Below, piece by piece: positions 1 to 8,269 of a stretch of DNA of 64,000 nucleotides; positions within the stretch are counted from its first letter, which is position 1; the number at the start of each line of letters is the position of its first letter. Position numbers and translations under genes: made by a program. The notes beneath the pieces are model-generated. The model was not told where the DNA came from. It did not search any database and saw only the letters and a list, made by a program, of their open reading frames with translations. The DNA comes from Alistipes sp. (GTDB lineage: Bacteria > Bacteroidota > Bacteroidia > Bacteroidales > Rikenellaceae): NCBI GenBank assembly GCA_017624955.1, contig JAGAMA010000025.1, positions 1-64,000 on the forward strand. The letters run 5' to 3'.

Positions 1-110
1 AGAGCCGCTACACGAAGGCGGGTCTGCTGGAGGGCCGTGCCAACAACTTCAAGAAGGCTATCGTCACCTTGAAGGAGGGAGATAAGATTGATTTTTACAG
101 TAATATCTAA
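1..110 (+). CDS. rplW: Ribosomal protein L23 (uL23), C-terminal end only
   Basis: The window opens inside this gene; 35 codons remain, ending with a TAA five bases before rplB. The tail ends in the residues [11 protein letters not shown], typical of bacterial L23, and its place directly before rplB matches the S10 operon order. L23 sits at the exit of the ribosomal tunnel and contacts trigger factor and SRP through its N-terminal part, which is outside the window. Only the identity of the C-terminus can be judged here. Confidence 0.9.
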   Translation, partial: SRYTKAGLLEGRANNFKKAIVTLKEGDKIDFYSNI

Positions 111-115
111 CGAAG

Positions 116-940
116 ATGGCAGTAAAGAAATTTAAGCCTGTTACCGCAGGTACAAGACATAAGGTAATCAGCGCATTCGACGAAATCACGAAGTCGAAGC
201 CTGAGAAGTCGCTTTTGAGCGTAAAGAAGAGCTCGGGCGGCCGCAACAACGACGGTAAGATGACCGTACGCTACATTGGCGGTGGTCACAAGCAGATGTA
301 CCGTAACGTCGATTTCAAGCGATCGAAGGATGGTATTGTTGCAACTGTAAAGGCAATCGAGTACGACCCGAATCGTACGGCACGCATTGCTCTGTTGGTA
401 TATGCCGACGGTGAGAAGAGCTACATCATCGCACCGAACGGCCTGAAGGTTGGTCAGACTGTAATCAGCGGCTCGGGTATTGCTCCCGAGGTAGGTAACG
501 CTCTTCCGTTGAGCGAGATTCCGCTGGGTACGGTTGTACACAACATTGAACTCTACCCCGGTCAGGGTGCCGCCATGGCTCGCTCGGCCGGTTCGTACGC
601 CCAGCTGCTGGCTCGTGAGGGCAAATTTGCCATCATCAAGCTGCCTTCGGGCGAGACTCGTATGGTACTCGTAACTTGCCGCGCTACGGTGGGTGTTGTA
701 TCGAATGTTGATCACAATCTGGAGTCGGCCGGTAAGGCTGGTCGCATGCGTTGGCTGGGCCGTCGCCCGCACAACCGTGGTGTTGTGATGAACCCGGTAG
801 ATCACCCGATGGGTGGTGGTGAAGGCCGCGCCAGCGGTGGTCACCCGCGTTCGCGCAAGGGTCTGCTTGCTAAGGGTTACAAGACGCGCAACCCGAAGAA
901 GACCACTTCGAAGTTTATTATTTCCAAGAAGAAAAAGTAA
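116..940 (+). CDS. rplB: Ribosomal protein L2 (uL2)
   Basis: Full-length L2, 274 residues, a primary 23S rRNA-binding protein next to the peptidyl-transferase centre and needed for subunit joining. The N-terminal OB-like and SH3-like domains are followed by the conserved C-terminal loop [17 protein letters not shown]. In the E. coli version of this loop a second His (DHPHGGGEG) is present; here it is Met, which I believe is usual in Bacteroidetes. The ATG follows rplW by five bases and rpsS follows after 17, so it lies inside a single transcript. Confidence 0.98.
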   Translation: MAVKKFKPVTAGTRHKVISAFDEITKSKPEKSLLSVKKSSGGRNNDGKMTVRYIGGGHKQMYRNVDFKRSKDGIVATVKAIEYDPNRTARIALLVYADGEKSYIIAPNGLKVGQTVISGSGIAPEVGNALPLSEIPLGTVVHNIELYPGQGAAMARSAGSYAQLLAREGKFAIIKLPSGETRMVLVTCRATVGVVSNVDHNLESAGKAGRMRWLGRRPHNRGVVMNPVDHPMGGGEGRASGGHPRSRKGLLAKGYKTRNPKKTTSKFIISKKKK

Positions 941-957
941 TTAAATAAGAGTACATA

Positions 958-1224
958 ATGAGCCGTTCATTAAAGAAAGGACCGTATATCGATCCGAAAC
1001 TCGAGGCTAAGGTTATCGCCGCTGCCGAGGGCAACAAGGCGGTCATCAAGACCTGGTCGCGCGCAAGCATGATCTCGCCTGATTTCGTAGGTCAGACGAT
1101 TGCCGTTCACAACGGAAACAAGTTCATCCCGGTTTATGTAACCGAGAATATGGTAGGACACAAGCTCGGTGAGTTCGCTCCCACGCGTACTTTCCGCGGC
1201 CACGCCGGTAACAAGAAAAAGTAA
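958..1224 (+). CDS. rpsS: Ribosomal protein S19 (uS19)
   Basis: Full-length S19, 88 residues. It starts [12 protein letters not shown] and contains the conserved [16 protein letters not shown] segment. S19 binds the head of the 30S subunit with S13 and contacts the A-site finger of the 50S subunit. Its place between rplB and rplV is the universal S10-operon order. The C-terminus is lysine-rich (NKKK). Confidence 0.98.
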   Translation: MSRSLKKGPYIDPKLEAKVIAAAEGNKAVIKTWSRASMISPDFVGQTIAVHNGNKFIPVYVTENMVGHKLGEFAPTRTFRGHAGNKKK

Positions 1225-1231
1225 GTAGAAT

Positions 1232-1642
1232 ATGGGTGCAAGAAAAGCAATGGCAGCCGAGAAGCGCTCGGCTGAGAAGAAGCAGAAGGCTATCGCCGTT
1301 CTGCGCGACTGCCCGACCTCGCCCCGCAAGATGCGTCTGGTTGCAGATATCATCCGCGGCGTAGAGATCAACAAGGCATTGGGCATCCTTCGCTATTCGA
1401 AGAAGGAGGCGTCGATCCGCATGGAGAAGCTCCTGAAGTCGGCTATCGCCAACTGGGAGGCAAAGAACGAGACCGAGCGTCTGGAGGATACGAAGCTCTG
1501 CGTGAAGGAGGTATTCGTAGACGGTGGTCGTATGCTGAAGCGCATTCAGCCTGCTCCGCAGGGTCGCGCTCACCGCATTCGCAAGCGTTCGAACCATGTA
1601 ACGATTGTAGTAGACAAAATGGTAACCGTAGAAAACAAGTAA
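1232..1642 (+). CDS. rplV: Ribosomal protein L22 (uL22)
   Basis: L22, 136 residues, somewhat longer than the E. coli protein (110) because of extra residues at the N-terminus and in the middle. Recognisable parts are the [16 protein letters not shown] helix region and the C-terminal hairpin ([24 protein letters not shown]) that lines the exit tunnel and is the usual site of macrolide-resistance changes. The hairpin looks intact. It starts seven bases after rpsS and ends six bases before rpsC. Confidence 0.98.
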   Translation: MGARKAMAAEKRSAEKKQKAIAVLRDCPTSPRKMRLVADIIRGVEINKALGILRYSKKEASIRMEKLLKSAIANWEAKNETERLEDTKLCVKEVFVDGGRMLKRIQPAPQGRAHRIRKRSNHVTIVVDKMVTVENK

Positions 1643-1648
1643 CAGAAG

Positions 1649-2401
1649 ATGGGACAGAAAGTTAATCCGATAGCAAATCGCCTTGGTATCATCAAGGGTT
1701 GGGATTCCAACTGGTTCGGTGGTAAGAACTTCGGCGACAAGATCGTAGAGGACGACAAGATCCGCAAGTATCTGAACGCCCGTCTGCAGAAGGCTTCGAT
1801 CTCGAAGATCATCATCGAGCGTACGCTGAAGCTCGTTACGGTCACCATTTCGACCGCTCGTCCGGGTATCATCATCGGCAAGGGCGGCCAGGAGGTCGAC
1901 AAGTTGAAGGAGGAGCTGAAGAAGCTCACCGGTAAGGAGATCCAGATCAACATCTTCGAGGTTAAGCGCCCGGAGGTTGACGCTGTGATCGTAGGTCAGA
2001 ACATTGCCCGCCAGCTCGAGGGCCGCGTTTCGTTCCGCCGCGCCGTTAAGACGGCCGTAGCCTCGACGATGCGCATGGGTGCCGAGGGTATCAAGGTACA
2101 GGTATCGGGCCGCGTAGGTGGCGCCGAGATGGCACGCAAGGAGACCATTAAGGAGGGACGTATTCCGCTGCACACGTTCCGTGCTGATGTAGATTACTGC
2201 CTGACGGAGGCGCTGACGAAGGTTGGTATCCTCGGTATCAAGGTATGGATCTGCCAGGGTACGGTTTACGGCAAGCGCGACCTGTTCGAGATGCAGGGTG
2301 CTTCGGCCCAGGCTCCGCAGGGCGAGCAGCGCGGTGAGCGTCGCGGTCGTGGCGACCGTGGTGATCGTCGTCGTGGTGGTCGTCGTCAGAACAACAAATA
2401 G
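1649..2401 (+). CDS. rpsC: Ribosomal protein S3 (uS3)
   Basis: S3, 250 residues, part of the mRNA entry site of the 30S subunit. A type II KH domain with the GxxG-type loop [12 protein letters not shown] lies near residue 75, and the C-terminal S3 domain carries [17 protein letters not shown]. After about residue 215 there is a low-complexity tail rich in Arg, Gly and Asp ([17 protein letters not shown]) that is absent from E. coli S3; such basic tails are common on Bacteroidetes ribosomal proteins. Next comes rplP after a 30-base gap. Confidence 0.98.
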   Translation: MGQKVNPIANRLGIIKGWDSNWFGGKNFGDKIVEDDKIRKYLNARLQKASISKIIIERTLKLVTVTISTARPGIIIGKGGQEVDKLKEELKKLTGKEIQINIFEVKRPEVDAVIVGQNIARQLEGRVSFRRAVKTAVASTMRMGAEGIKVQVSGRVGGAEMARKETIKEGRIPLHTFRADVDYCLTEALTKVGILGIKVWICQGTVYGKRDLFEMQGASAQAPQGEQRGERRGRGDRGDRRRGGRRQNNK

Positions 2402-2431
2402 TAAGTAGGACCTTTTTAAAGCAGAACAAAC

Positions 2432-2860
2432 ATGTTACAGCCGAAAAAGACCAAATTTAGAAGAATGCAGAAAGGCCGTATGAAGGGAGTGGCTCAAAGA
2501 GGTAACCAACTTGCATTCGGTTCGTTCGCAATCAAGGCGCTCGACTCGACCTGGATCACGGGTCGTCAGATCGAGGCCGCCCGTCAGGCTATCACGCGTT
2601 ACATGAAGCGTGAGGGTCAGCTCTGGATCCGCATCTTCCCCGACAAACCGATCACGAAGAAGCCGGCCGAGGTGCGTATGGGTAAAGGTAAGGGTAATCC
2701 GGAGGGCTTCGTAGCTCCTGTTACGCCGGGTCGTATTCTGTTCGAGGCCGAGGGTGTACCCTTGGCAGTAGCGCAGGAGGCTCTGCGTCTGGGTGCCCAG
2801 AAGCTGCCTATCCCCGTGAAGTTTATTGTACGACGTGACTACGTCGAGACCACACTTTAA
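2432..2860 (+). CDS. rplP: Ribosomal protein L16 (uL16)
   Basis: L16, 142 residues, starting [11 protein letters not shown]. It contains the conserved basic segment that contacts the A- and P-site tRNA elbows and 23S helix 38, including [16 protein letters not shown] around residue 82. Length and order (rpsC-rplP-rpmC) are standard. The gap before it has no sign of a separate promoter or terminator. Confidence 0.98.
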   Translation: MLQPKKTKFRRMQKGRMKGVAQRGNQLAFGSFAIKALDSTWITGRQIEAARQAITRYMKREGQLWIRIFPDKPITKKPAEVRMGKGKGNPEGFVAPVTPGRILFEAEGVPLAVAQEALRLGAQKLPIPVKFIVRRDYVETTL

Positions 2861-2875
2861 TAAAGGAGACACGCT

Positions 2876-3067
2876 ATGAAAAGTGCAGAAATTAAGGATA
2901 TCGCGACCAAGGATTTGGTAGAGCGCATCGAGACTGAGAAGGCGCAGCTGACCAAGCTCAAGGTGCAGCACGCCGTGTCGCCGATCGAGAATCCGTCGAT
3001 CATTAAGAAGAACCGCAGAGACATCGCTCGCATGCTGACGATTCTGCGTCAAAAGAACGCTAAATAA
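2876..3067 (+). CDS. rpmC: Ribosomal protein L29 (uL29)
   Basis: L29, 63 residues, the usual short two-helix hairpin that binds near the tunnel exit next to L23. It starts MKSAEIKD and includes the family signature [17 protein letters not shown] at the end. It follows rplP by 15 bases with a recognisable GGAG before the ATG and precedes rpsQ by 11 bases. Confidence 0.97.
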   Translation: MKSAEIKDIATKDLVERIETEKAQLTKLKVQHAVSPIENPSIIKKNRRDIARMLTILRQKNAK

Positions 3068-3078
3068 GGAGAACAACT

Positions 3079-3333
3079 ATGGAAAGAAATCTGAGAAAAG
3101 AGCGAATTGGCGTGGTTGTCAGCAACAAGATGGAGAAGACCATTGTGGTTGCAGTGGCCCGTAAGGTGAAGCACCCGATCTACGGCAAGTTCGTGAACAA
3201 GACGACGAAGTTCGCCGCCGAGTGCCTCGACGAGAGCTGCAAGGAGGGTGATACCGTGCGTATCATGGAGACCCGCCCGCTGAGCAAGACGAAGCGTTGG
3301 AGATTAGTACAAATCATTGAAAGAGCTAAGTAG
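3079..3333 (+). CDS. rpsQ: Ribosomal protein S17 (uS17)
   Basis: S17, 84 residues, an OB-fold protein binding 16S rRNA helix 11 early in 30S assembly. It starts [18 protein letters not shown] and ends with the conserved [15 protein letters not shown] segment. An AGGAG lies upstream of its ATG. The stop is only two bases before rplN, so translation of the two is probably coupled. Confidence 0.97.
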   Translation: MERNLRKERIGVVVSNKMEKTIVVAVARKVKHPIYGKFVNKTTKFAAECLDESCKEGDTVRIMETRPLSKTKRWRLVQIIERAK

Positions 3334-3335
3334 TT

Positions 3336-3701
3336 ATGATACAACAGGAATCAAGACTCGTAGTAGCCGACAACAGCGGTGCCAAGGAGGTTCTCTGCAT
3401 CCGCGTACTCGGTGGTACGAAGCGTCGCTACGCCTCGATCGGCGATAAGATCGTCGTAGCAGTGAAGAGCGCTACCCCGTCGGGCGACGTCAAGAAGGGC
3501 GCCGTATCGAAGGCTGTGGTAGTCCGCACGAAGAAGGAAATTCGTCGCGCCAACGGTTCGTACATTCGTTTCGACGACAACGCCGTTGTGCTGCTTAACA
3601 ATCAGGGTGAGATGCGCGGTACCCGTATCTTCGGCCCCGTAGCTCGTGAGCTGCGTGACCAGTACATGAAGATCATCTCGCTGGCACCCGAAGTACTGTA
3701 A
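3336..3701 (+). CDS. rplN: Ribosomal protein L14 (uL14)
   Basis: L14, 121 residues, beginning [18 protein letters not shown], which is nearly invariant in bacteria. It forms intersubunit bridges B5 and B8 and is the docking site of RsfS. The C-terminal [25 protein letters not shown] is typical. It is the first gene of the spc part of the cluster and follows rpsQ with no room for a promoter. Confidence 0.98.
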   Translation: MIQQESRLVVADNSGAKEVLCIRVLGGTKRRYASIGDKIVVAVKSATPSGDVKKGAVSKAVVVRTKKEIRRANGSYIRFDDNAVVLLNNQGEMRGTRIFGPVARELRDQYMKIISLAPEVL

Positions 3702-3721
3702 TCTTAAAAAACATTCCGAAT

Positions 3722-4045
3722 ATGTCAGTTAAATTGCATATTAAGAAGGGGGATACGGTTCTGGTGATCGCCGGTGACAACAAGGGCCAGCAGGGTAAAG
3801 TCCTGAAGGTTGAGGTGTCGAAGCAGCGCGCGATTGTCGAGGGCGTGAATCTCTGCAAGAAGGCTACGAAGCCCAATGCACAGAACCCCCAGGGCGGTAT
3901 CATTGAGAAGGAGGCTCCGATCCATGTATCGAACCTCCAGGTACTCGACCCGAAGAGCGGCAAGCCCACGAAGGTTGGTCGCAAGGCAAATGCCGAAGGT
4001 AAATTAGTTCGTTACGCTAAAAAGTCAGGGGAGGAGATCAAATAA
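3722..4045 (+). CDS. rplX: Ribosomal protein L24 (uL24)
   Basis: L24, 107 residues, an assembly-initiating protein for the 50S subunit. It begins with a KOW motif ([19 protein letters not shown], residues about 9-27). Its TAA overlaps the ATG of rplE by one base (TAATG), a classic translational-coupling arrangement. Confidence 0.98.
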   Translation: MSVKLHIKKGDTVLVIAGDNKGQQGKVLKVEVSKQRAIVEGVNLCKKATKPNAQNPQGGIIEKEAPIHVSNLQVLDPKSGKPTKVGRKANAEGKLVRYAKKSGEEIK

Positions 4046-4605
4046 TGGCAGCTTACATTCCTACACTCAAGACACAGTATAAGGAGCAGATTCTGCCTGC
4101 CCTTATGAAGCAGTTCGGCTATACGAGCGTGATGCAGTGCCCGAAGCTGGTGAAGATCGTCATCAACCAGGGTATGGGTCAGGCTATCGCCGACAAGAAG
4201 CTGATCGATGTGGCTCAGGAGGAGCTGTCGATCATCACCGGTCAGAAGGCCGTTCAGACTCGTTCGCGTAAGGATATCTCGAACTTCAAGCTCCGTAAGG
4301 GCATGCCGATCGGCGTGCGCGTTACGCTGCGCGACAAGAAGATGTACGAGTTCCTGGAGCGTCTGGTAGCCGTAGCCCTGCCCCGTATCCGCGACTTCAA
4401 GGGTATCAACGAGAAGTTCGACGGTCAGGGTAACTACACGCTGGGTGTGACCGAGCAGATCATCTTCCCGGAGATCGACATCGACAAGATCACGAAGATC
4501 TTCGGTATGGAGATCACCTTTGTAACGACGGCTAAGACCGACGAGGAGGGTTATGCCCTGCTGAAGGAGTTCGGTCTGCCTTTCAAGAACGCTAAAAAGA
4601 ACTAA
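4045..4605 (+). CDS. rplE: Ribosomal protein L5 (uL5)
   Basis: L5, 186 residues, which binds 5S rRNA with L18 and contacts S13 at bridge B1b. The conserved blocks [11 protein letters not shown], the [12 protein letters not shown] stretch and PLRIRDF-like [12 protein letters not shown] are present. The start is fixed by the overlapping TAATG with rplX. The stop is three bases before rpsN. Confidence 0.98.
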   Translation: MAAYIPTLKTQYKEQILPALMKQFGYTSVMQCPKLVKIVINQGMGQAIADKKLIDVAQEELSIITGQKAVQTRSRKDISNFKLRKGMPIGVRVTLRDKKMYEFLERLVAVALPRIRDFKGINEKFDGQGNYTLGVTEQIIFPEIDIDKITKIFGMEITFVTTAKTDEEGYALLKEFGLPFKNAKKN

Positions 4606-4608
4606 GCC

Positions 4609-4905
4609 ATGGCAAAAGAGTCAATGAAGGCACGCGAGGTAAAGCGTGTGAAGCTCGCTAACCGCTACGCTCATAAGCGTGAGGAGATCGCCGCTCAGCT
4701 CAAGGCTGGTGAGATCGACCACGAGGAGGCTTGGATCGCATTGTCGAAGCTGCCCCGCAACTCGAACCCGATTCGCCAGCACAACCGCTGCAAGATCACG
4801 GGTCGTCCGAAGGGCTACATCCGTCTGTTCGGCATCAGCCGTATTCAGTTCCGTGAGATGGCTTCGCAGGGTCTGATCCCCGGCGTTACGAAGGCCAGCT
4901 GGTAA
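4609..4905 (+). CDS. rpsN: Ribosomal protein S14 (uS14), zinc-free type
   Basis: S14, 98 residues, of the long form. It has a single cysteine in the [14 protein letters not shown] segment and no CxxC pairs, so it should not bind zinc. The C-terminus ([17 protein letters not shown]) is diagnostic. In most Bacteroidetes rpsH follows at once; here a terminator and about 725 bases separate them, so this is the last gene of the first transcription unit. Confidence 0.97.
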   Translation: MAKESMKAREVKRVKLANRYAHKREEIAAQLKAGEIDHEEAWIALSKLPRNSNPIRQHNRCKITGRPKGYIRLFGISRIQFREMASQGLIPGVTKASW

Positions 4906-4910
4906 TATTT

Positions 4911-4956
4911 CGTGAGGGGGAGGGAGCAAGGAAGCTCCTTCCACCCTCATTTTTTC
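4911..4956 (+). terminator. Rho-independent terminator after rpsN, inside the ribosomal cluster
   Basis: Starting six bases after the rpsN stop, arms TGAGGG and CCCTCA enclose a second stem (GGAGGGAGC with GCTCCTTCC), followed by a run of six T. The stem is long and GC-rich, so most S10/spc transcripts probably end here. Confidence 0.8.
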
Positions 4957-5497
4957 ATGCGAAGTTCATCAACAATTGCCCGAAAGGCAGTATAGGGGCT
5001 TAAGCCCCATGAACCGTCGGTCAAGAACTTCGTCCTCGATCCACCACTCCCCGGGTGTATGGCCCATGAGGGGGTGTCAAGCGAGGTGCTTATATAAAAA
5101 AGTGCGTCTATTCTTGCGGACATTTGGTCTGCGTGTAGAGTAGTGGCGTATATTATATAGGTGTCTTGTCTGCTCCTTCAAGGGAAGGTGAGGTCAATAC
5201 GGGTGCAGTCTCCGTGTAGTCGGAGTCGCAAAGCTGAGGAAAGTGTCGTTCAGCGAACGATAACTTCTTGGCCGCGAGGCTCAGGTGAGGGATTCGGCAT
5301 TTGGCAAAGGTCCGACAAAGGGACACAGCATGTGTGCGCCGCCCGGCCACCGATCAGGTGGTTTTAAGGGTGTTTGTGTAGCATATTTTGTGTGCTTTTG
5401 GACGATTTTGTGAGTGATGTTGGCAAAACAAAAGGGGTTGCTGACATGCTCCATTTCGGGCCGAATACGCAAAGTTGCTAAAAATCACGCTTTTGGC
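4957..5497. other. Unexplained non-coding insert between rpsN and rpsH
   Basis: About 540 bases with no convincing gene. The sequence holds several hairpins: a perfect palindrome GGGGCTTAAGCCCC at 4995-5008, CTCCG/CGGAG near 5210, TCGTT/AACGA near 5250 and CCACC/GGTGG near 5350 followed by a short T stretch. The only open frames are 60-70 codons with no start context. The stretch from about 5160 to 5370, read on the minus strand, resembles short low-value hypothetical reading frames that I have seen scattered in Bacteroidales genomes, so it may be an interspersed repeat. A structured RNA is possible but I recognise no family. Confidence 0.5.
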
Positions 5498-5528
5498 TTG
5501 GTTTTTTGTGAAATTATGCGTATATTTG
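5498..5528 (+). promoter_or_regulatory. Promoter for rpsH and the rest of the spc/alpha genes
   Basis: A perfect Bacteroidetes -7 box TATATTTG at 5521-5528 with TTG at 5498-5500, spacer 20. It predicts a start near 5535 and a leader of about 95 bases before rpsH. The leader has a small CCTCCGAGG hairpin and is AT-rich near the start codon, as is usual for strong Bacteroidetes genes. Confidence 0.75.
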
Positions 5529-5630
5529 CGCGCTTATGCGGCCGCGGAAAAAGCCTCCGAGGTGGCATAAGTAAAAGAAACAGAACAATTTAACCTATTT
5601 TTTAACATTAATTTTAATTTCTTATTCGTT

Positions 5631-6029
5631 ATGACTGATCCTATTGCGGACTTTCTGACCAGAATTAGAAACGCGGTGAAAGCCAACCACAAGGTGGTTG
5701 AAGCTCCCGGTTCCAAAATTAAGCGAGAGATCACGAAGATCCTCTACGAGCAGGGTTATATCCTTGCCTACAAGTTTGACAACGACGAGAAGGGTCACCC
5801 GACCATCAAGATCGCTCTGAAGTGGGATGCTGCCACGAAGACGAACGCGATCAAGGACTTGAAGCGCGTATCGCGTCCGGGTCTGCGTCAGTACACCTCG
5901 GTAGACGAGATGCCGCGCGTACTGAACGGTCTGGGTATCGCTATCCTGTCGACATCGAAGGGTATCATGACCGATGCCAAGGCTCGCAAGGAGCGTGTAG
6001 GTGGTGAGCTGCTGTGCTACGTATTCTAA
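5631..6029 (+). CDS. rpsH: Ribosomal protein S8 (uS8)
   Basis: S8, 132 residues, beginning MTDPIADFLTRIRNA. It binds 16S helix 21 and is a key central-domain assembly protein. The C-terminal block (STSKGIMTDAKARKERVGGELLCYVF) is conserved. It is the first gene of a second transcription unit with its own promoter about 100 bases upstream, rather than being co-transcribed directly after rpsN. In E. coli S8 represses the spc operon by binding near the rplE start; I see no comparable site here. Confidence 0.98.
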   Translation: MTDPIADFLTRIRNAVKANHKVVEAPGSKIKREITKILYEQGYILAYKFDNDEKGHPTIKIALKWDAATKTNAIKDLKRVSRPGLRQYTSVDEMPRVLNGLGIAILSTSKGIMTDAKARKERVGGELLCYVF

Positions 6030-6079
6030 TCGTGAGTCAATCCGAAATCGAAACAACAACAAATTAAACAATCAACACA

Positions 6080-6667
6080 ATGTCAAGAATTGGTAAATTA
6101 CCTGTATACCTGCCTGCCGGTGTAACCGTTACGGTTGCTGCCGACAATACGGTAAGCGTGAAAGGGCCTCTTGGTGAGTTGAGTCAGAAGGTTGACTCGG
6201 ATATTACCGTTACGGTCGGCACGCACAAGGATGCACGCTCGGAGGAGGAGAAGCCCGCCGTGATCGTAACGCGTCCGACGAATCAGCCCCGCCATCGTTC
6301 GATGCACGGTCTGTACCGCGCACTGATCAACAACATGGTAGTAGGCGTAACGAAGGGTTATGAGATCAAGCAGGAGCTGGTCGGCGTCGGTTTCAAGGCC
6401 GAGGTTAAGGGCCAGGTGCTGGAGATGAGCCTGGGTTATTCGCACGATACGCACTTCATGCTTCCGAAGGAGGTAACGGCTACGGCAGTTACGGAGAAGA
6501 AGGGTGCTCCGATCGTGACGCTGAAGAGTATCGACAAGCAGTTGGTAGGTCAGGTTGCCGCCAAGCTGCGCTCGCTGCGTAAGCCGGAGCCTTATAAGGG
6601 CAAGGGTATCAAGTTCGTCGGCGAGGTAATTCGTCGCAAGGCCGGTAAGTCGGCAGGTGCCAAATAG
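6080..6667 (+). CDS. rplF: Ribosomal protein L6 (uL6)
   Basis: L6, 195 residues, slightly long because of an acidic insert around residues 50-62 (KDARSEEEK). It has the two repeated L6 domains and the C-terminal signature LRKPEPYKGKGIKFVGE that contacts the sarcin-ricin loop region. The gap to rpsH is 50 bases and the gap to rplR is 16. Confidence 0.98.
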   Translation: MSRIGKLPVYLPAGVTVTVAADNTVSVKGPLGELSQKVDSDITVTVGTHKDARSEEEKPAVIVTRPTNQPRHRSMHGLYRALINNMVVGVTKGYEIKQELVGVGFKAEVKGQVLEMSLGYSHDTHFMLPKEVTATAVTEKKGAPIVTLKSIDKQLVGQVAAKLRSLRKPEPYKGKGIKFVGEVIRRKAGKSAGAK

Positions 6668-6683
6668 TAAATAATCTGAAGTT

Positions 6684-7046
6684 ATGTCACTGAACAAGAT
6701 AGAGAGAAGAGAGCGCATCAAGATGCGCATCCGTAAGATCGTAAACGGTACGGCCGCACAGCCCCGCATGACGGTGTTCCGTAGCAACAAGCAGATCTAC
6801 GTACAGTTCATCGACGACCTGGCAGGTGTAACGCTCGCACAGGCTTCTTCGCTCGAGAAGGAGGTTGTAGAGGCCGCTGCCGGTAAGAATAAGTCGGAGG
6901 TAGCCGCCCTGGTGGGTAAGTTGGCTGCCGAGCGTGCTGCCGCCAAGGGCATCACGACGGTATCGTTCGACCGTAACGGTTACCTGTATCACGGAAGAGT
7001 TAAACAGCTGGCCGAAGCAGCACGCGAAGGCGGACTTAAATTCTAA
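6684..7046 (+). CDS. rplR: Ribosomal protein L18 (uL18)
   Basis: L18, 120 residues, one of the 5S rRNA-binding proteins. It has the basic N-terminus ([18 protein letters not shown]) and the C-terminal [27 protein letters not shown] that is highly conserved. Order rplF-rplR-rpsE is standard and the spacing is 8 bases to rpsE. Confidence 0.98.
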   Translation: MSLNKIERRERIKMRIRKIVNGTAAQPRMTVFRSNKQIYVQFIDDLAGVTLAQASSLEKEVVEAAAGKNKSEVAALVGKLAAERAAAKGITTVSFDRNGYLYHGRVKQLAEAAREGGLKF

Positions 7047-7054
7047 GCAAAATT

Positions 7055-7570
7055 ATGGCTAACAGCAATATGAAAGTACGCACCAGCGACCTCGAGCTTA
7101 AGGACAGACTCGTAAGCATTCAGCGCGTTACGAAGGTAACGAAGGGTGGTCGCACGTTCAGCTTCTCGGCAATCGTCGTTGTAGGTAACGAGAACGGCGT
7201 AGTCGGTTATGGTCTGGGTAAGGCTTCGGAGGTTCAGGCAGCCATCGCCAAGGGCGTAGAGGATGCCAAGAAGAACCTGGTGAAGATCCCCGTAATCAAC
7301 GGTACGATTCCCCACAAGCAGGAGTTCCGCTTTGGTGGTTCGGAGGTGATGATCCGTCCGGCCGCTCCGGGTACCGGTATTATCGCCGGTGGTGCTATGC
7401 GTGCCGTTCTGGAGTCGCTCGGCGTAAAGAACGTGCTCGCAAAGAGCAAGGGCTCGTCGAACCCCCACAACCTCGTTAAGGCCACGGTAGGCGCTCTGTG
7501 CGAGCTGCGTGATGCAGCCAGCGTTGCACGCCTGCGCGGTATCTCGATGAATCAGGTGTTTAACGGTTAA
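7055..7570 (+). CDS. rpsE: Ribosomal protein S5 (uS5)
   Basis: S5, 171 residues, involved in mRNA entry and translational fidelity. The N-terminal double-stranded RNA-binding-like domain ([22 protein letters not shown]) is followed by the S5 C-terminal domain with [20 protein letters not shown]. It ends two or fifteen bases before rpmD depending on the start chosen there. Confidence 0.98.
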   Translation: MANSNMKVRTSDLELKDRLVSIQRVTKVTKGGRTFSFSAIVVVGNENGVVGYGLGKASEVQAAIAKGVEDAKKNLVKIPVINGTIPHKQEFRFGGSEVMIRPAAPGTGIIAGGAMRAVLESLGVKNVLAKSKGSSNPHNLVKATVGALCELRDAASVARLRGISMNQVFNG

Positions 7571-7584
7571 TTTTGAATCAGACT

Positions 7585-7767
7585 ATGGCAAGATTGAAAA
7601 TCACCCAGGTCAAGAGCCGCATCGGTGCTACGAAGCGTCAGTGCGCCAACCTTGACGCACTCGGTCTGAAGAAGATCGGTGCAACGGTCGAGCACGATGA
7701 TTCGGTAATCATCAAGGGCATGATCGAGCGTGTACAGCACCTCGTAAAGGTCGAGAAGCTCGCCTAA
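7585..7767 (+). CDS. rpmD: Ribosomal protein L30 (uL30)
   Basis: L30, 60 residues, starting MARLKITQVKSRIGA. A TTG four codons upstream is in frame, but the ATG at 7585 matches the family length and N-terminus, so I chose it. The single-domain ferredoxin-like fold is typical of bacteria; the protein is absent in some phyla. Confidence 0.95.
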   Translation: MARLKITQVKSRIGATKRQCANLDALGLKKIGATVEHDDSVIIKGMIERVQHLVKVEKLA

Positions 7768-7795
7768 TGTTTAACCTGTAATTGTAAGAAACACA

Positions 7796-8242
7796 ATGGA
7801 ACTGTATAATCTCAAACCCGCAAAGGGTTCTACGCACCACGATAAGCGTATCGGCCGCGGTGCTGGTTCGGGCCATGGTGGCACGGCTACGCGTGGTCAC
7901 AAGGGTGCTCAGTCGCGTTCGGGTTACTCGCGCAAGCTCGGCTTCGAGGGTGGCCAGATGCCGCTGCAGCGTCGTCTGCCGAAGTTCGGTTTCACGAATC
8001 TGAAGCGCGTGGAGTTCAAGGCTATCAACCTGTCGACGCTCGAGGAACTGGCTTCGAAGAAGGAGCTCCAGGAGGTAACCGTTGAGACGCTGATCGGCAC
8101 CGGCTTCATCTCGTCGAAGGACAAGGTGAAGATCCTCGGTAACGGCCAGCTTTCGAAGGCCCTCACGGTGAAGGCTCACGCCTTCTCGAAGAGCGCCGAG
8201 GCTGCCATCACGGCTGCCGGCGGTAACGTCGAGAAACTCTAA
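7796..8242 (+). CDS. rplO: Ribosomal protein L15 (uL15)
   Basis: L15, 148 residues. The N-terminal half is the basic Gly-rich extension that threads into 23S rRNA (GSTHHDKRIGRGAGSGHGG and GHKGAQSRSGYSRKLGFEG); the C-terminal half is the globular domain. It follows rpmD by 28 bases and precedes secY by 27. Confidence 0.98.
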   Translation: MELYNLKPAKGSTHHDKRIGRGAGSGHGGTATRGHKGAQSRSGYSRKLGFEGGQMPLQRRLPKFGFTNLKRVEFKAINLSTLEELASKKELQEVTVETLIGTGFISSKDKVKILGNGQLSKALTVKAHAFSKSAEAAITAAGGNVEKL

Positions 8243-8269
8243 GGTAGAACCTTAAATTAACCAAACTTT

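Noticed and set aside
5161-5367. Small protein genes in the rpsN-rpsH gap, both strands
   Set aside because: 60-70 codons, no ribosome site or promoter, odd composition and overlap with hairpins. They look like chance frames or part of a repeat.
4957-5497. Possible RNase P RNA, because GAGGAAAGTG resembles the GAGGAAAGTC of its conserved region I
   Set aside because: The partner motifs (the ACAGAA and GGCTTA segments in order) are absent and no folding of the expected size could be drawn.
7573-7584. TTG start for L30
   Set aside because: The ATG at 7585 gives the family's normal N-terminus and length.
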